A stretch of 64,000 nt of DNA from contig NZ_CP014275.1 in the NCBI RefSeq assembly GCF_001578105.1, positions 3,100,001 through 3,164,000 of the forward strand, written 5' to 3'. The first letter of the stretch is position 1; each line of letters opens with the position of its first letter. Below, piece after piece: positions 25,515 to 34,991 of this stretch. The position numbers and the translations under genes are program-made. Source of the stretch: Martelella sp. AD-3 (GTDB lineage Bacteria; Pseudomonadota; Alphaproteobacteria; Rhizobiales; Rhizobiaceae). Below the pieces are notes generated by a model, which saw nothing but the letters and a program-made list of their open reading frames with translations, ran no database searches and was not told the DNA's origin.

Positions 25515-26504
25515 ATGCTGCGCTATATCATCATGCGGATCATATACATGATCCCGACCCTGTTCGGCATTTCCATCATCGCCTTTGTCATCATCCAGCT
25601 TCCGCCGGGCGACTATGTCACCTCGCTGATCGCCTCGATGAGCGACAGCGGCCAGGCCTTCGACCCGACGGAAATCGCGCGGTTGAGGGAAATCTATGGC
25701 TTCGACGACCCGATCTATGTCCAGTATTACAAGTGGATTTCCGGCATTCTGCTGCACGGTGATTTCGGACAGTCCTTCGAGTGGAAGCGGCCGGTCAGCG
25801 AACTGATCTGGGAGCGCATGGGCGCGACGCTTGCCGTCTCCGTCGCCTCGCTGCTGTTCGTCTGGGCGGTGTCGCTGCCGATCGGCATCTACTCGGCGGT
25901 CAAGCGCCATTCGCTCGGCGACCATGTCTTCACCTTCTTCGGCTTTCTTGGCCTTGCGATCCCGAATTTCATCCTGGCGCTGACGCTGATGTATTTCTCC
26001 TACAAGGTGATGGGCCAGAGCGTCGGCGGTCTGTTTTCGCCGGAATATGCCCATGCGCCGTGGTCATGGGGCAAGCTCTTCGACCTCTTGGCGCATCTGT
26101 GGATCCCGGTCGTCGTGATCGGCACGGCGGGCACCGCCTCGCTGATCCGGATATTGCGCGCCAACCTGACGGACGAGCTCAACAAGCCCTATTACGTCAC
26201 CGCCCGCGCCAAGGGCCTGCATCCGACCAAGGCGCTGCTCAAATATCCGGTGCGCATCGCCCTCAATCCCTTCGTCTCGGCGATCGGCTGGGTGCTTCCG
26301 AACCTGATCTCCGGCGTGACCATCACCGCGATCGTCCTCAACCTGCCGACCGCCGGCCCGCTGCTCCTGCGCGCGCTGATCTCGCAGGACATGTATCTCG
26401 CCGGCTCCTTCATTCTCCTCATGGGCGTTCTCACCCTGATCGGCATGCTGGTATCCGACCTGCTGCTCGCCATGCTCGATCCCCGGATAAGGTTTGACCA
26501 ATGA
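25515..26504 (+). CDS. ABC transporter permease, DppB type
   Basis: This 329-aa inner-membrane permease has about six hydrophobic helices, the N-terminal MLRYIIMRIIYMIPTLFGIS segment typical of DppB/OppB, and the EAA-like loop near TARAKGLHPTKALLKYPVR that contacts the ATPase. It pairs with the DppC-type permease, whose ATG overlaps this stop (ATGA). It belongs to the importer fed by the family-5 binding protein at 21249. Confidence 0.95.
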   Translation: MLRYIIMRIIYMIPTLFGISIIAFVIIQLPPGDYVTSLIASMSDSGQAFDPTEIARLREIYGFDDPIYVQYYKWISGILLHGDFGQSFEWKRPVSELIWERMGATLAVSVASLLFVWAVSLPIGIYSAVKRHSLGDHVFTFFGFLGLAIPNFILALTLMYFSYKVMGQSVGGLFSPEYAHAPWSWGKLFDLLAHLWIPVVVIGTAGTASLIRILRANLTDELNKPYYVTARAKGLHPTKALLKYPVRIALNPFVSAIGWVLPNLISGVTITAIVLNLPTAGPLLLRALISQDMYLAGSFILLMGVLTLIGMLVSDLLLAMLDPRIRFDQ

Positions 26505-27700
26505 GCGACAATATCTTCCAGGAAACCGCGCTCCACCAGCCGACGCATGACGACGCGCTCGACCGTCCCGCAATCACGCCGCTGAAAAAGGGCGTCACCC
26601 GCGAGTCCGACGCGGCTGCCGGCCAGTGGACGTTGATCTGGCACAAATTCGCCAAGGACAAGCTCGCGATCTTCGCGGGGGTTGTCATCCTTTGTCTCTA
26701 TCTGATTGGCATCTTTGCGGAATTTCTTGCGCCGAACCTCGCGCAGGCGGCCCGTCCGCAATATTCCTACGCCCCGCCCCAGACGATTTCCTTCTTCGTC
26801 AAGGACGAGAACGGCGACAGCAAGTTCCTGCCGCATGTGAAGGGCTACAGCGTCACCATCGACCAGGCCTCGCTGCGCCGTTCCTTCGTTGTCGACGATA
26901 CCAAGGTCGTGCCGATCGGCTTTTTCGTGCATGGCCCGAAATACAAGATGTGGGGCCTCATTCCCTCCGACATCCACCTCATCGGTCCGCTGAAGGCGAA
27001 CGATCCGTTCTACCTTCTCGGCGCCGACAAGCTCGGTCGCGACCTGTTCAGCCGGGTGATCTACGGAACACGCGTATCGATGTCGATCGGCCTGATCGGC
27101 GTCTCGATCAGCCTTATGCTTGGCGTCATCATGGGGGCGTTGTCCGGTTACTACGGCGGATGGGTTGACCTTTTGATCCAGCGCCTGATCGAGATTATTT
27201 CGGCGATGCCGACGATCCCGCTCTGGCTCGGCCTTGCCGCCGCCATTCCGGTCTCGCTCGCGCCGCTCAAGGTCTATTTCCTGATCACGCTGATCGTGTC
27301 GCTGCTCGGCTGGACATCGCTTGCCCGCGAGGTGCGCGGACGCTTCTTCGCGCTGCGTGGCGACGATTTCGTCACCGCCGCGAGGCTCGACGGTTCCAAC
27401 GAGCGGCGGATCATCTTCCGCCACATCCTGCCGTCGCTGACGAGCCACATTCTCGCCGTCGTCACGCTGGCGCTGCCGACGATGATCGTCGCGGAAACGG
27501 CGCTGTCCTTCCTCGGCGTCGGGCTGAAGCCGCCGGTCGTCTCGTGGGGCGTGCTGCTGCAGGATGCGCAGAATATCCGCACCATCTCGACGGCGCCGTG
27601 GCTCTTGATCTGGCCGGCTGGCGCGGTCGTGCTCGCGGTGCTCTCCTTCAACTTCCTCGGCGACGGCCTGCGCGATGCCGCCGACCCTTACGATAGCTGA
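26501..27700 (+). CDS. ABC transporter permease, DppC type
   Basis: This 399-aa permease has the OppC N-terminal domain (about 35-75), a long loop of about 100 residues before the second helix, then the binding-protein-dependent transport domain with GADKLGRDLFSRVIYGTRVSMSIG and the EAA-like TAARLDGSNERRIIFRHILPS. It is about 100 aa longer than DppC; the extra length is the periplasmic loop, as in permeases paired with 600-aa-class binding proteins. It overlaps the DppB-type gene by four bases. Confidence 0.95.
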   Translation: MSDNIFQETALHQPTHDDALDRPAITPLKKGVTRESDAAAGQWTLIWHKFAKDKLAIFAGVVILCLYLIGIFAEFLAPNLAQAARPQYSYAPPQTISFFVKDENGDSKFLPHVKGYSVTIDQASLRRSFVVDDTKVVPIGFFVHGPKYKMWGLIPSDIHLIGPLKANDPFYLLGADKLGRDLFSRVIYGTRVSMSIGLIGVSISLMLGVIMGALSGYYGGWVDLLIQRLIEIISAMPTIPLWLGLAAAIPVSLAPLKVYFLITLIVSLLGWTSLAREVRGRFFALRGDDFVTAARLDGSNERRIIFRHILPSLTSHILAVVTLALPTMIVAETALSFLGVGLKPPVVSWGVLLQDAQNIRTISTAPWLLIWPAGAVVLAVLSFNFLGDGLRDAADPYDS

Positions 27701-27710
27701 GGCGACGACA

Positions 27711-29432
27711 ATGATGACACCCCAGACCATCGTTCACGATCATGCAGGCTTCGGCGACGCGGTGCTGCAGGTGAAGAACCTGTCGATTGATTTTCACCTG
27801 CGCCAGCACATCCTGCATGCCGTCCGTGACGTGACCTTCGATCTGCACCGCGGCAAGACGCTCGCACTCGTCGGCGAGAGCGGCTCCGGCAAGTCGGTGA
27901 CGGCGCGCTCGCTCCTGAAGATCGTCGACAGGGCCGCAAGGATTACCAGCGGCACGATCGTGCTCGATACCGATGGCAAGCCTGTCGATATCCACGCGCT
28001 GCCGGATGAGGGCAAGGAGATCCGCGCCATCCGCGGCGGCCGGATCTCGCTGATCTTCCAGGAGCCGATGAGTTCGCTTTCGCCGGTCCACACCATCGGC
28101 GACCAGATCATCGAGGCGCTCAGGCTGCACCGCCACATGAACAAGGCGGAGGCCCGGGCGGAGACGATCAACCTGTTGTCGCAGGTGGAAATCCCGAACC
28201 CGGAGGCGATGATCGACCGTTACACCTTCGAGTTCTCCGGCGGCATGCGCCAGCGCGCGATGATCGCCATGTCGCTCGCCTGCGACCCTGATATCCTGAT
28301 CGCCGACGAGCCGACGACGGCGCTCGACGTCACCACCCAGGCCGAAATCCTGGACCTGATCAAGCGGTTGCAGGTGGAACGCGGCATGGCCATGCTGCTG
28401 ATCACCCACGATCTCGGCGTTGTCGCCGAAGTGGCCGACGAGGTGGCGGTGATGCGCTTCGGCGTGATCGTCGAGCGTGGCCCGGTGGACGAGATCTTCT
28501 ATAACGCGAAGCATCCCTATACCCGCCAGCTTCTGTCATCGACCGTGCGTCTGGAAAAGCCGCGCGTGGCGGACGAAGCCCGAGAGGCTGCGAAGGACGA
28601 TGTCGTGCTGTCGGTGCGCAATCTCACCAAGGTGTTCGGCGCTGGCGCCGGCAAGAAGGGGTTTATCCTGAAGGCCGTGGACGATGTTTCCTTCGACCTG
28701 AAGCGCGGGGAGAACCTCGGTATCGTCGGGGAAAGCGGCTCGGGCAAGACCACGATGGGCCGGCTCATTCTCCGCGTTCTCGATCCGACTTCCGGATCGG
28801 TCATCTACCGCCCCGGCGATGGCACCGAGACCGAGGTAACGACGCTCGACAAGCAGGGGCTGCGCAACTTCCATAGCCAGGTCCGGCTCGTCTTTCAGGA
28901 CCCGTTCGCCTCGCTCAATCCGCGCATGACGGTCCGGCAGGTGGTTGCCGACCCGCTCGTCGTGCAGGGCAAGCTGTCGGGCCGGGAGATCGAGCAGAAG
29001 GTCGGCGACCTGCTCGAACTCGTCGGCCTCGACCGTTCCGCCATGGAGCGCTATCCGCATGCGTTTTCGGGTGGTCAGCGGCAGCGCATCGGCATTGCCC
29101 GGGCGCTGGCGCTCGACCCGAAGGTGATCATCGCCGATGAGGCGACGTCCGCGCTCGACGTCTCGATCCGGGCGCAGATCCTCGATCTTCTGCTCGACCT
29201 GCAGAAGCGCCTCGACCTCTCCTACATCTTCATCGCCCACGACATTTCGGTGGTCCGCTATTTCTGCGATCGGGTGGCGGTGATGCACCGGGGCAGGCTG
29301 GTGGAACTCGGCAGCGCCGAGCAGATCTGCACCGCGCCGGAGGAAGACTACACCCGCAGCCTGATTTCCGCCGTGCCCAACCCGGACCCGCGCAACAAGC
29401 GCATGCTGCACCGAACCAGATTTACCGCCTGA
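27711..29432 (+). CDS. ABC transporter fused ATP-binding protein (two nucleotide-binding domains)
   Basis: This 573-aa cytoplasmic ATPase joins the DppD- and DppF-like domains in one chain. The first domain has Walker A GESGSGKS and signature FSGGMRQR; the second has GESGSGKTT and FSGGQRQR. Both Walker B motifs ([13 protein letters not shown] and [13 protein letters not shown]) are complete, so both sites look active. Each half ends with an oligopeptide-type C-terminal extension ([27 protein letters not shown]). The ATG at 27711 is ten bases after the permease stop; the next codon is also ATG. Confidence 0.95.
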   Translation: MMTPQTIVHDHAGFGDAVLQVKNLSIDFHLRQHILHAVRDVTFDLHRGKTLALVGESGSGKSVTARSLLKIVDRAARITSGTIVLDTDGKPVDIHALPDEGKEIRAIRGGRISLIFQEPMSSLSPVHTIGDQIIEALRLHRHMNKAEARAETINLLSQVEIPNPEAMIDRYTFEFSGGMRQRAMIAMSLACDPDILIADEPTTALDVTTQAEILDLIKRLQVERGMAMLLITHDLGVVAEVADEVAVMRFGVIVERGPVDEIFYNAKHPYTRQLLSSTVRLEKPRVADEAREAAKDDVVLSVRNLTKVFGAGAGKKGFILKAVDDVSFDLKRGENLGIVGESGSGKTTMGRLILRVLDPTSGSVIYRPGDGTETEVTTLDKQGLRNFHSQVRLVFQDPFASLNPRMTVRQVVADPLVVQGKLSGREIEQKVGDLLELVGLDRSAMERYPHAFSGGQRQRIGIARALALDPKVIIADEATSALDVSIRAQILDLLLDLQKRLDLSYIFIAHDISVVRYFCDRVAVMHRGRLVELGSAEQICTAPEEDYTRSLISAVPNPDPRNKRMLHRTRFTA

Positions 29433-29443
29433 GGAGTTTTCGA

Positions 29444-30220
29444 ATGCCGAAATTTGCCGCCAATCTTTCGTTTCTCTACGCCGACCTGCCATTCCTCGAC
29501 CGCATCGCCGCGGCCGCTCGTGACGGGTTTCCGGCCGTCGAATATGTCGCCCCCTATGACTTCCCGGAGGAAGAGGTTGCCGCCGCGCTGAAGGCCGCCA
29601 ACGTCAAACAGGCGCTGTTCAACCTGCCGGCCGGCGACTGGGCCGGTGGCGAGCGCGGCATCGGCTGCCTGCCGGACCGGGTGGAGGAGTTCAAGGCGGG
29701 CGTGGACACGGCGATTTCCTACGCCAAGGCGCTCGGCTGCCCCAAGATCAACTGCCTTGCCGGCATCGCGCCGGAGGGCGTGGCTTCCGAGACGCTCGAG
29801 CAGACGCTGGTCGAGAACCTGAAATACGCCGCGCCGCGTCTCGCCGATGCCGGCGTCAAGCTGCTGCTTGAGCCGATCAACCTGCGTGACATTCCGGGCT
29901 TCTTCGTTTCGACCACGGATCATGCCGAGCGCATTCTGGAGGCGGTTGGCTCCGACAACCTGTTCATCCAGTACGACATCTACCACACCCAGATCATGCA
30001 GGGCGACCTTGCGGAAACCTACCGGCGGCTCAAGGCAAAGATCGCCCATGTGCAGCTCGCCGACAATCCCGGCCGCCATGAGCCGGGCACGGGCGAAATC
30101 AATTATCCCTATCTTTTCAATATGCTGGACGCGGAAGGCTATGACGGCTTCATCGGCTGCGAATACAAGCCTTCGGCCGGCACAACCGAGGGCCTCGGCT
30201 GGATGAAGCCCTGGCTTTAA
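29444..30220 (+). CDS. Hydroxypyruvate isomerase / OtnI-like TIM-barrel protein
   Basis: This 258-aa xylose-isomerase-like (AP endonuclease 2) protein is of the Hyi/OtnI group. Family residues include LLEPINLRDIPGFF (metal Glu), FIQYDIYHTQIMQGDL (Asp and His), HVQLADNPGRHEPGTGEINY and GCEYKPS (second metal Glu). Hyi interconverts hydroxypyruvate and tartronate semialdehyde; OtnI acts on 2-oxo-tetronate. It is followed ten bases later by a tartronate-semialdehyde-reductase-like gene, a typical pairing. No OtnK or OtnC partner is nearby, so I favour neither substrate strongly. Confidence 0.88.
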   Translation: MPKFAANLSFLYADLPFLDRIAAAARDGFPAVEYVAPYDFPEEEVAAALKAANVKQALFNLPAGDWAGGERGIGCLPDRVEEFKAGVDTAISYAKALGCPKINCLAGIAPEGVASETLEQTLVENLKYAAPRLADAGVKLLLEPINLRDIPGFFVSTTDHAERILEAVGSDNLFIQYDIYHTQIMQGDLAETYRRLKAKIAHVQLADNPGRHEPGTGEINYPYLFNMLDAEGYDGFIGCEYKPSAGTTEGLGWMKPWL

Positions 30221-30230
30221 GGAGGATCAC

Positions 30231-31100
30231 ATGAAAATCGGATTTATCGGCCTCGGCCTCATGGGCCGTCCCATGGCGGCGCACCTGATCGATGCCGGCC
30301 ACGACCTGTTCGTCAACCGGGTCAAGCCGGTCTCGGAGTTCCTCGTCGAAAAGGGCGCCACCGCCTGCGACACGCCGAAGGCGGTCGCGGAAGCCGCCGA
30401 GATCATCATCACCATCGTGCCGGACACGCCGGCTGTCGAGGCGGTTCTGTTCGGCGAGAACGGCGTGGCTGACGGTCTTTCCGAGGGCAAGATGGTCATC
30501 GACATGAGCTCGATCTCGCCTGTGGAGACCAAGGCTTTCGCCGAAAAGATCGCGGCAAAGGGCTGTGGCTATCTCGATGCGCCGGTCTCCGGCGGCGAGG
30601 TCGGAGCCAAGAACGCGGCGTTGACGATCATGGTCGGCGGCTCGGATGCCGATTTCGAGCGCGGCAAGCCGCTGTTTGAGGCAATGGGCAAGACCATCAC
30701 CCATGTCGGCCCGGTCGGCGACGGCCAGACCGCCAAGGTCGCCAACCAGATCATCGTCGGCCTGACGATCGAGGCGGTGGCGGAAGGCCTGCTGTTTGCG
30801 AAGAAGGCAGGGGCCGATCCGGCGAAGGTGCGCGAGGCGCTGATGGGCGGCTTCGCCGGTTCGACGATCATGAAGGTCCATGGCGAGCGGATGATCGAGC
30901 GCACCTTCGATCCCGGCTTTCGTATTCGCCTGCACCGCAAGGACATGGCGCTCGCGGTCAACGCCGCCCGGGATATCGGCCTCGCGCTTCCGAACGCCGC
31001 CGCGACAGAGCAGTTGATGAACGCCGCGATTGCCCGCGGCGACGGCGACAAGGACCATTCGGCGCTGATCCGGACGCTGGAGGCGCTGGCGGGGTTGTGA
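30231..31100 (+). CDS. 2-hydroxy-3-oxopropionate reductase-like dehydrogenase
   Basis: This 289-aa beta-hydroxyacid dehydrogenase has an N-terminal Rossmann domain with GFIGLGLMGRPMA, the substrate loop DAPVSGGEVGA and the catalytic Lys in GDGQTAKVANQI. GlxR/GarR reduce tartronate semialdehyde to D-glycerate. With the Hyi-like gene upstream this gives a plausible hydroxypyruvate to glycerate route. Related enzymes oxidise L-threonate (LtnD) or 3-hydroxyisobutyrate, so the assignment rests partly on context. Confidence 0.88.
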   Translation: MKIGFIGLGLMGRPMAAHLIDAGHDLFVNRVKPVSEFLVEKGATACDTPKAVAEAAEIIITIVPDTPAVEAVLFGENGVADGLSEGKMVIDMSSISPVETKAFAEKIAAKGCGYLDAPVSGGEVGAKNAALTIMVGGSDADFERGKPLFEAMGKTITHVGPVGDGQTAKVANQIIVGLTIEAVAEGLLFAKKAGADPAKVREALMGGFAGSTIMKVHGERMIERTFDPGFRIRLHRKDMALAVNAARDIGLALPNAAATEQLMNAAIARGDGDKDHSALIRTLEALAGL

Positions 31101-31106
31101 CTTTTC

Positions 31107-31243
31107 GATCTCCCCCCTTGAGGGGGAGATGCCCCGAAAGGGGCAGAGGGGGATGAACCCTCAGCCGCGAACTCGGAATTGGAGGGGGTGCTTTACCCCT
31201 CTCTGTCGCTGTCGCGACATCTCCCCCTCAAGGGGGGAGATTG
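31107..31243. repeat. Inverted-repeat intergenic element (CTCCCCCTC arms)
   Basis: The left arm ATCTCCCCCCTTGAGGGGGA and its complement at 31219-31243 bracket about 90 bp. Each arm is itself a small hairpin (CTCCCCC-CTTGA-GGGGGAG), and inner arms GCCCC/GGGGC occur too. This GC-rich type is common between genes in rhizobia and Mesorhizobium relatives. It separates the reductase gene from the GH42-type gene and may weaken read-through. Confidence 0.8.
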
Positions 31244-31283
31244 AAATCGTGTGACCGCGTTTTGCCAAATCTGTGAGGACATC

Positions 31284-33392
31284 ATGACGAAAATACCGAT
31301 GCAGACGCCGTTCGGGGCGGTCTATTTCCGCAAGTCGAATCCGCCGCGCGAGGACTGGGAGCGCGACTACGGCGTCGCCGCCGAGGATGGGCTGAATGTG
31401 TTCCGCCACTGGTTCATGTGGAGCGCGATCGAGCGCCGGCCCGGCTTCTACGACTGGGAAGAATATGACCGCCAGATGGACCTCGCCGCCGAAAATGGCA
31501 TCAAGACCATCATTGCCGAACTGACCCACACGGTGCCGGACTGGGCCTATCGCAAGTTCGCCCATGCCCGGCAGATGCGCGCCGATGGCAGCGAGCTTCC
31601 GGCGATCATGGGCGTTTCTGCGGCGACCGGCGGCTTCGCGCCGAACGGCGGCGGCGCCGGTTCGCTGACGATGAACTGCCCGGAGGTGAAGGAAGCCGCC
31701 GGTGCCTTCCTGACGGCGCTTGCGACCCGCTACAAGGGTCATCCGGGGTTGCTCGGCTACGATGTCTGGAACGAGTGCAACTACGCGCCCTCCGTTGACT
31801 ACAATCCGCACACCAAGGCCGCCTTCCGCGTCTGGCTCCAGGAAAAATATGGCGATCTCGATACGCTGGCGAAGGCCTGGTATCGCTACTCCTATGCCGA
31901 ATGGGACGATATCGAGCCGCCGCGCCAGATCGCGCCCTATCCGGAATGCCTCGACTGGCTCGATTTCAAGCGCGAGAATTACTATGGCCAGATGCAATTC
32001 CGCATCGATACGATCCGCGCCGTCGACAGCGATTGCCTGATCGCTGCCCATGGCGTGGCGGGAGCCATTCCCGATATGGCCGCGCGCGGGTCGGATGACT
32101 GGCTCGCCGCCTCCAAGGTCGAGGTCTACGGCTATACCTTCGTCCATGCGCGCAAGGGCAACCAGTCCTGGCGCAGCTTCTATGCCGCCGACCTCAACCG
32201 CGCCGCCGCCCGCGGCAAGCCGTTCTGGCATGCCGAGCGGCAGGGCGGGCCGCTGTGGATGCAGCCGCAGGTCGTCGGGCGCGACAGGCAAGATGGCCGC
32301 GTCGCCGAGCCCGAGGATATCCGGGTGTGGTCGCTGACGTCGTTTGCCGGCGGCGCGCGCGGCATGCTGAACCTGCGCTACCGGCCTTTGCTCGACGGTC
32401 CGCTGTTCGGGGCCTTCGGTTCCTATGGCATGGATGGTTCGCGCACGCCGCGCTCCGACATGGCCTCGACGATCGCGAAATGGACCAATGCGCCGGAGCA
32501 GAAACCGCTTCTGGCGGCAAAGCCGGTGAAGGGCGAGATCGGCATCCTGGTCGCCCCGGAGGCGCAGGCCTGGGATTACCTCCTGAGCCGTGAGGGCAAT
32601 TACGAGACCTACAGGGAGGCCATGTGGGGCGCTTATCGCGGTTTCTTCGACAATGGCATCCAGGCCGACTGGGTGCATATCGAGGATATCGACGCCTATG
32701 ACGCGCTCTACTTCCCCTACCCCATCATGCTGACAAGCGAGAATGCCGCAAAACTGGCCGAATGGGTGAAGGCCGGGGGCATGCTGGTGTCGGAAGCCTG
32801 CCCGGGCTATTTCGGCGATCGCGGCAAGGTCGGCACGGTGCAGCCGAATAACGGGCTCGACGCCGTCTTCGGCGTCCGCGAGGACGAGGTCGAGTTCATG
32901 CCGGATATCGGCGACCGCATCCGCTTCACGCTCGATGGCGTTTCGACCACCGGCGGCGGCTTCCTGCAGTCCTACACCGTGACGAAGGGCCGCGAACTGG
33001 CGCGGTTTGATGACGGCCGGATCGCGATCGTCGAGAACGCGTTCGGCAAGGGCCGCACGTTGCTCGTCGGCACCCATCCCTCGGTCGGCTATTACCGCGA
33101 CCAGTCGGAGGCGGGGAAACGCTATTTCGCGCGCTGCTTCGCCTTCTCCGGCAAGACGCGGCATACGCTGTGCACCAATCCGGCCCTGCAGATACGCCTT
33201 CATGAGAGTGATTCCGGGCGCTATCTGTGGGTCATCAACGCCACGCGCCGGCATCAGACGGCGACGCTTTCCGATGGCGACGGCCGGGCCTTGAGCAGCG
33301 CAGAGGTATTCTGGGGCAGCGACGAAGCCTCGTTGAGAGACGGCAGGCTCGCCGTGCCACCGCGCGACGCGCTGATCGTTCGGCTTGCATAG
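31284..33392 (+). CDS. GH42-type beta-galactosidase-like glycoside hydrolase
   Basis: This 702-aa cytoplasmic enzyme has an N-terminal GH42 TIM-barrel (about 8-390), a trimerisation domain (about 395-610) and a C-terminal beta domain. The acid/base Glu164 sits in DVWNECNY and the nucleophile candidate Glu319 in FWHAERQGG. GH42 enzymes remove beta-galactosyl or, in some members, alpha-L-arabinopyranosyl residues. The ATG at 31284 follows GAGGACATC. There is no signal peptide, which fits intracellular hydrolysis after ABC import. Confidence 0.92.
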   Translation: MTKIPMQTPFGAVYFRKSNPPREDWERDYGVAAEDGLNVFRHWFMWSAIERRPGFYDWEEYDRQMDLAAENGIKTIIAELTHTVPDWAYRKFAHARQMRADGSELPAIMGVSAATGGFAPNGGGAGSLTMNCPEVKEAAGAFLTALATRYKGHPGLLGYDVWNECNYAPSVDYNPHTKAAFRVWLQEKYGDLDTLAKAWYRYSYAEWDDIEPPRQIAPYPECLDWLDFKRENYYGQMQFRIDTIRAVDSDCLIAAHGVAGAIPDMAARGSDDWLAASKVEVYGYTFVHARKGNQSWRSFYAADLNRAAARGKPFWHAERQGGPLWMQPQVVGRDRQDGRVAEPEDIRVWSLTSFAGGARGMLNLRYRPLLDGPLFGAFGSYGMDGSRTPRSDMASTIAKWTNAPEQKPLLAAKPVKGEIGILVAPEAQAWDYLLSREGNYETYREAMWGAYRGFFDNGIQADWVHIEDIDAYDALYFPYPIMLTSENAAKLAEWVKAGGMLVSEACPGYFGDRGKVGTVQPNNGLDAVFGVREDEVEFMPDIGDRIRFTLDGVSTTGGGFLQSYTVTKGRELARFDDGRIAIVENAFGKGRTLLVGTHPSVGYYRDQSEAGKRYFARCFAFSGKTRHTLCTNPALQIRLHESDSGRYLWVINATRRHQTATLSDGDGRALSSAEVFWGSDEASLRDGRLAVPPRDALIVRLA

Positions 33393-33401
33393 AGCGCGTC
33401 C

Positions 33402-33470
33402 GGGAAAGGCGATCATGCCGTAGACAAGGGTCACGAGCAGCAGGATGCCCGCAAGAACGCGATCGGCCAT
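33402..33470 (-). pseudogene. Possible 5' remnant of a tctB-like gene
   Basis: On the minus strand, ATG at 33470 starts MADRVLAGILLLVTLVYGMI, a hydrophobic start like that of TctB small permeases, with AGAGGG upstream. After about 23 codons the similarity ends a few bases from the GH42 stop codon; the frame continues antisense to GH42 and cannot be real there. It looks like a gene start truncated by a deletion or insertion that brought in the glycosidase locus. The call rests on a short stretch and could be chance. Confidence 0.3.
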
Positions 33471-33985
33471 GTAGCGGCCCTCTTGCGCCGCCCTGCATGC
33501 CCAATGTTCCATCGCCATCGACATGCGCGGTTCGGAGAGCCTTCGCTAACGGCTTGCGACAGCCGAAACCCAGGCACGGCGGACATGCAATGGTTCTTCG
33601 CCGTGCCAACAATCTGCCCCGGGAGAAAGTTGACCCGGCGCAGATGCCTGCTTTCGCCGGAGGGGCAGAGACAGCTCGCCCTGCATTCGGGGCTCATTCC
33701 GCTCGATCCTGAAGCGTGAGATCTTGTGCCGGAGCTGGGCGATCTTTTCAGAGGCCAGCGAAGGCTGATCCCGATCCGTTTCGGGCCGGGCCCAATGGCC
33801 CATCCCGACCACTTCAAACAGGACATGTTCTGGAAGGACGTCTCTCCCGATGCGGAGGCGTTGACCAAACGCTTGAGTGCTCCAGGAGAGTGGGTACCGG
33901 TCTTCCGTCCGGAAACGCGTGCTGTCGGGTGGACGCGGCTTGATTGAATTCTCCGGACCTGACCGCCGCGCGGCCGGCCAAGATA
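33471..33985. other. Non-coding stretch with diverged repeat
   Basis: I see no convincing gene here. The segment 33880-33919 is a diverged inverted copy of the hairpin sequence at 23310-23360, with ACCGGTCTTCCGTCCGGAAA in common pattern. A 73-codon open frame at 33726-33947 runs through this repeat and lacks a ribosome site. The region lies between two accessory modules and may be a recombination scar. Confidence 0.5.
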
Positions 33986-34894
33986 TCAGCGGCCGCGCGC
34001 CGAACGCGCCAGTTCGCGCGCGAGATCGACGAACACCTTGAAGGCCGCCGGCGGGTTTCGCCGGCTCGGATAATAGAGGCAGAGCGGCGAAAGTGGCGGC
34101 GTCCACTTGACGAGCACCCGCACCAGCCGGCCGGCCTCGATATCTTCGCGCACATCCGATTCCATGAAGAAACCGATGCCGACCGCCTCCAGCACCGCCA
34201 GGCGCGCAAGGCTCGCCTCATCCATGGTGATCGGCCCGTCCACATCCACATGTACCGGCCGCCCTTCGGCTTCGAACTGCCAGCGCAGCATCGCGCCGTT
34301 CGGCAGACGGGTGCGGATGCAATCATGCGCCCTCAGGTCCGATGGCTTCTGCGGCGGCGCGCGGTTTTCAAAATAGGCCGGCGCACCGACAACCGCGTGG
34401 CGTCGCGGCGGTCCCAAGGGAATCGCGATCATGTCGGTGGGCACCAGCGGCTCGCTGCGCACCCCGAAATCGAAACCGTCGGCGACGATGTCGACAAGAT
34501 TGCCCTCGGTCACAAGATCGATCCGGACTTGCGGAAACCGGCGCATGAACTCCAGGATCAGCGGTGAGAGGATCTCGCGCCCGGCGGTCGCGAATGTGTT
34601 GATGCGCAACACGCCCGTCGGCGTCTCCTGTTGCGAGCGCGCCGTATCGAGCGCCTGGTGCATGTCCCGGAGCGCCGGGCTCATCTGATCGACGAACTTC
34701 CGTCCGGCATCCGTCAGCGAAACGCTGCGCGTCGTGCGGTTGAACAGGCGCACGCCCAGTTGCTCTTCCAGCTTTGCAATCGCGTTGCTGAGCGCGCTCG
34801 TCGACATGCCGAGATCAAGGGCTGCGGCGCGAAACGAGCCCCTGCGGCTGACCGCGAGAACAGCGTCGAAATCACTCAGCCTGTAGATCGCCAT
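33986..34894 (-). CDS. LysR-family transcriptional regulator
   Basis: This 302-aa LTTR has an N-terminal winged HTH (about 1-60; [20 protein letters not shown] and [28 protein letters not shown]) and a substrate-binding domain (about 88-295). It belongs to the subgroup that includes many orphan repressors or activators of adjacent oxidoreductases. It is divergent from the CutA-like gene at 34992, its likely target. I used the ATG at 34894, which matches the family N-terminus; a longer form from 34924 is possible. Confidence 0.93.
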   Translation of the reverse strand: MAIYRLSDFDAVLAVSRRGSFRAAALDLGMSTSALSNAIAKLEEQLGVRLFNRTTRSVSLTDAGRKFVDQMSPALRDMHQALDTARSQQETPTGVLRINTFATAGREILSPLILEFMRRFPQVRIDLVTEGNLVDIVADGFDFGVRSEPLVPTDMIAIPLGPPRRHAVVGAPAYFENRAPPQKPSDLRAHDCIRTRLPNGAMLRWQFEAEGRPVHVDVDGPITMDEASLARLAVLEAVGIGFFMESDVREDIEAGRLVRVLVKWTPPLSPLCLYYPSRRNPPAAFKVFVDLARELARSARGR

Positions 34895-34991
34895 TATCCC
34901 GAAATCCGAAATTCCCCATCTCACTTTATCCCGCTTATCCGTACGCCGTCAAAGCCATAAATTGAGGTCGAACAGCAACGGAATGAGAAAA

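Noticed and set aside
31161..33524. 787-codon open frame antisense to the GH42-type gene
   Set aside because: It has no recognisable domain, runs opposite to a clear glycosidase and has Arg/Gly/Ala-rich composition typical of antisense frames in high-GC DNA. Only its first 23 codons, outside GH42, look protein-like and are listed as a possible remnant.
33726..33947. 73-codon frame ending in GEWVPVFRPETRAVGWTRLD
   Set aside because: It has no ribosome site, and its C-terminal part is encoded by a diverged intergenic repeat also found near 23310-23360.
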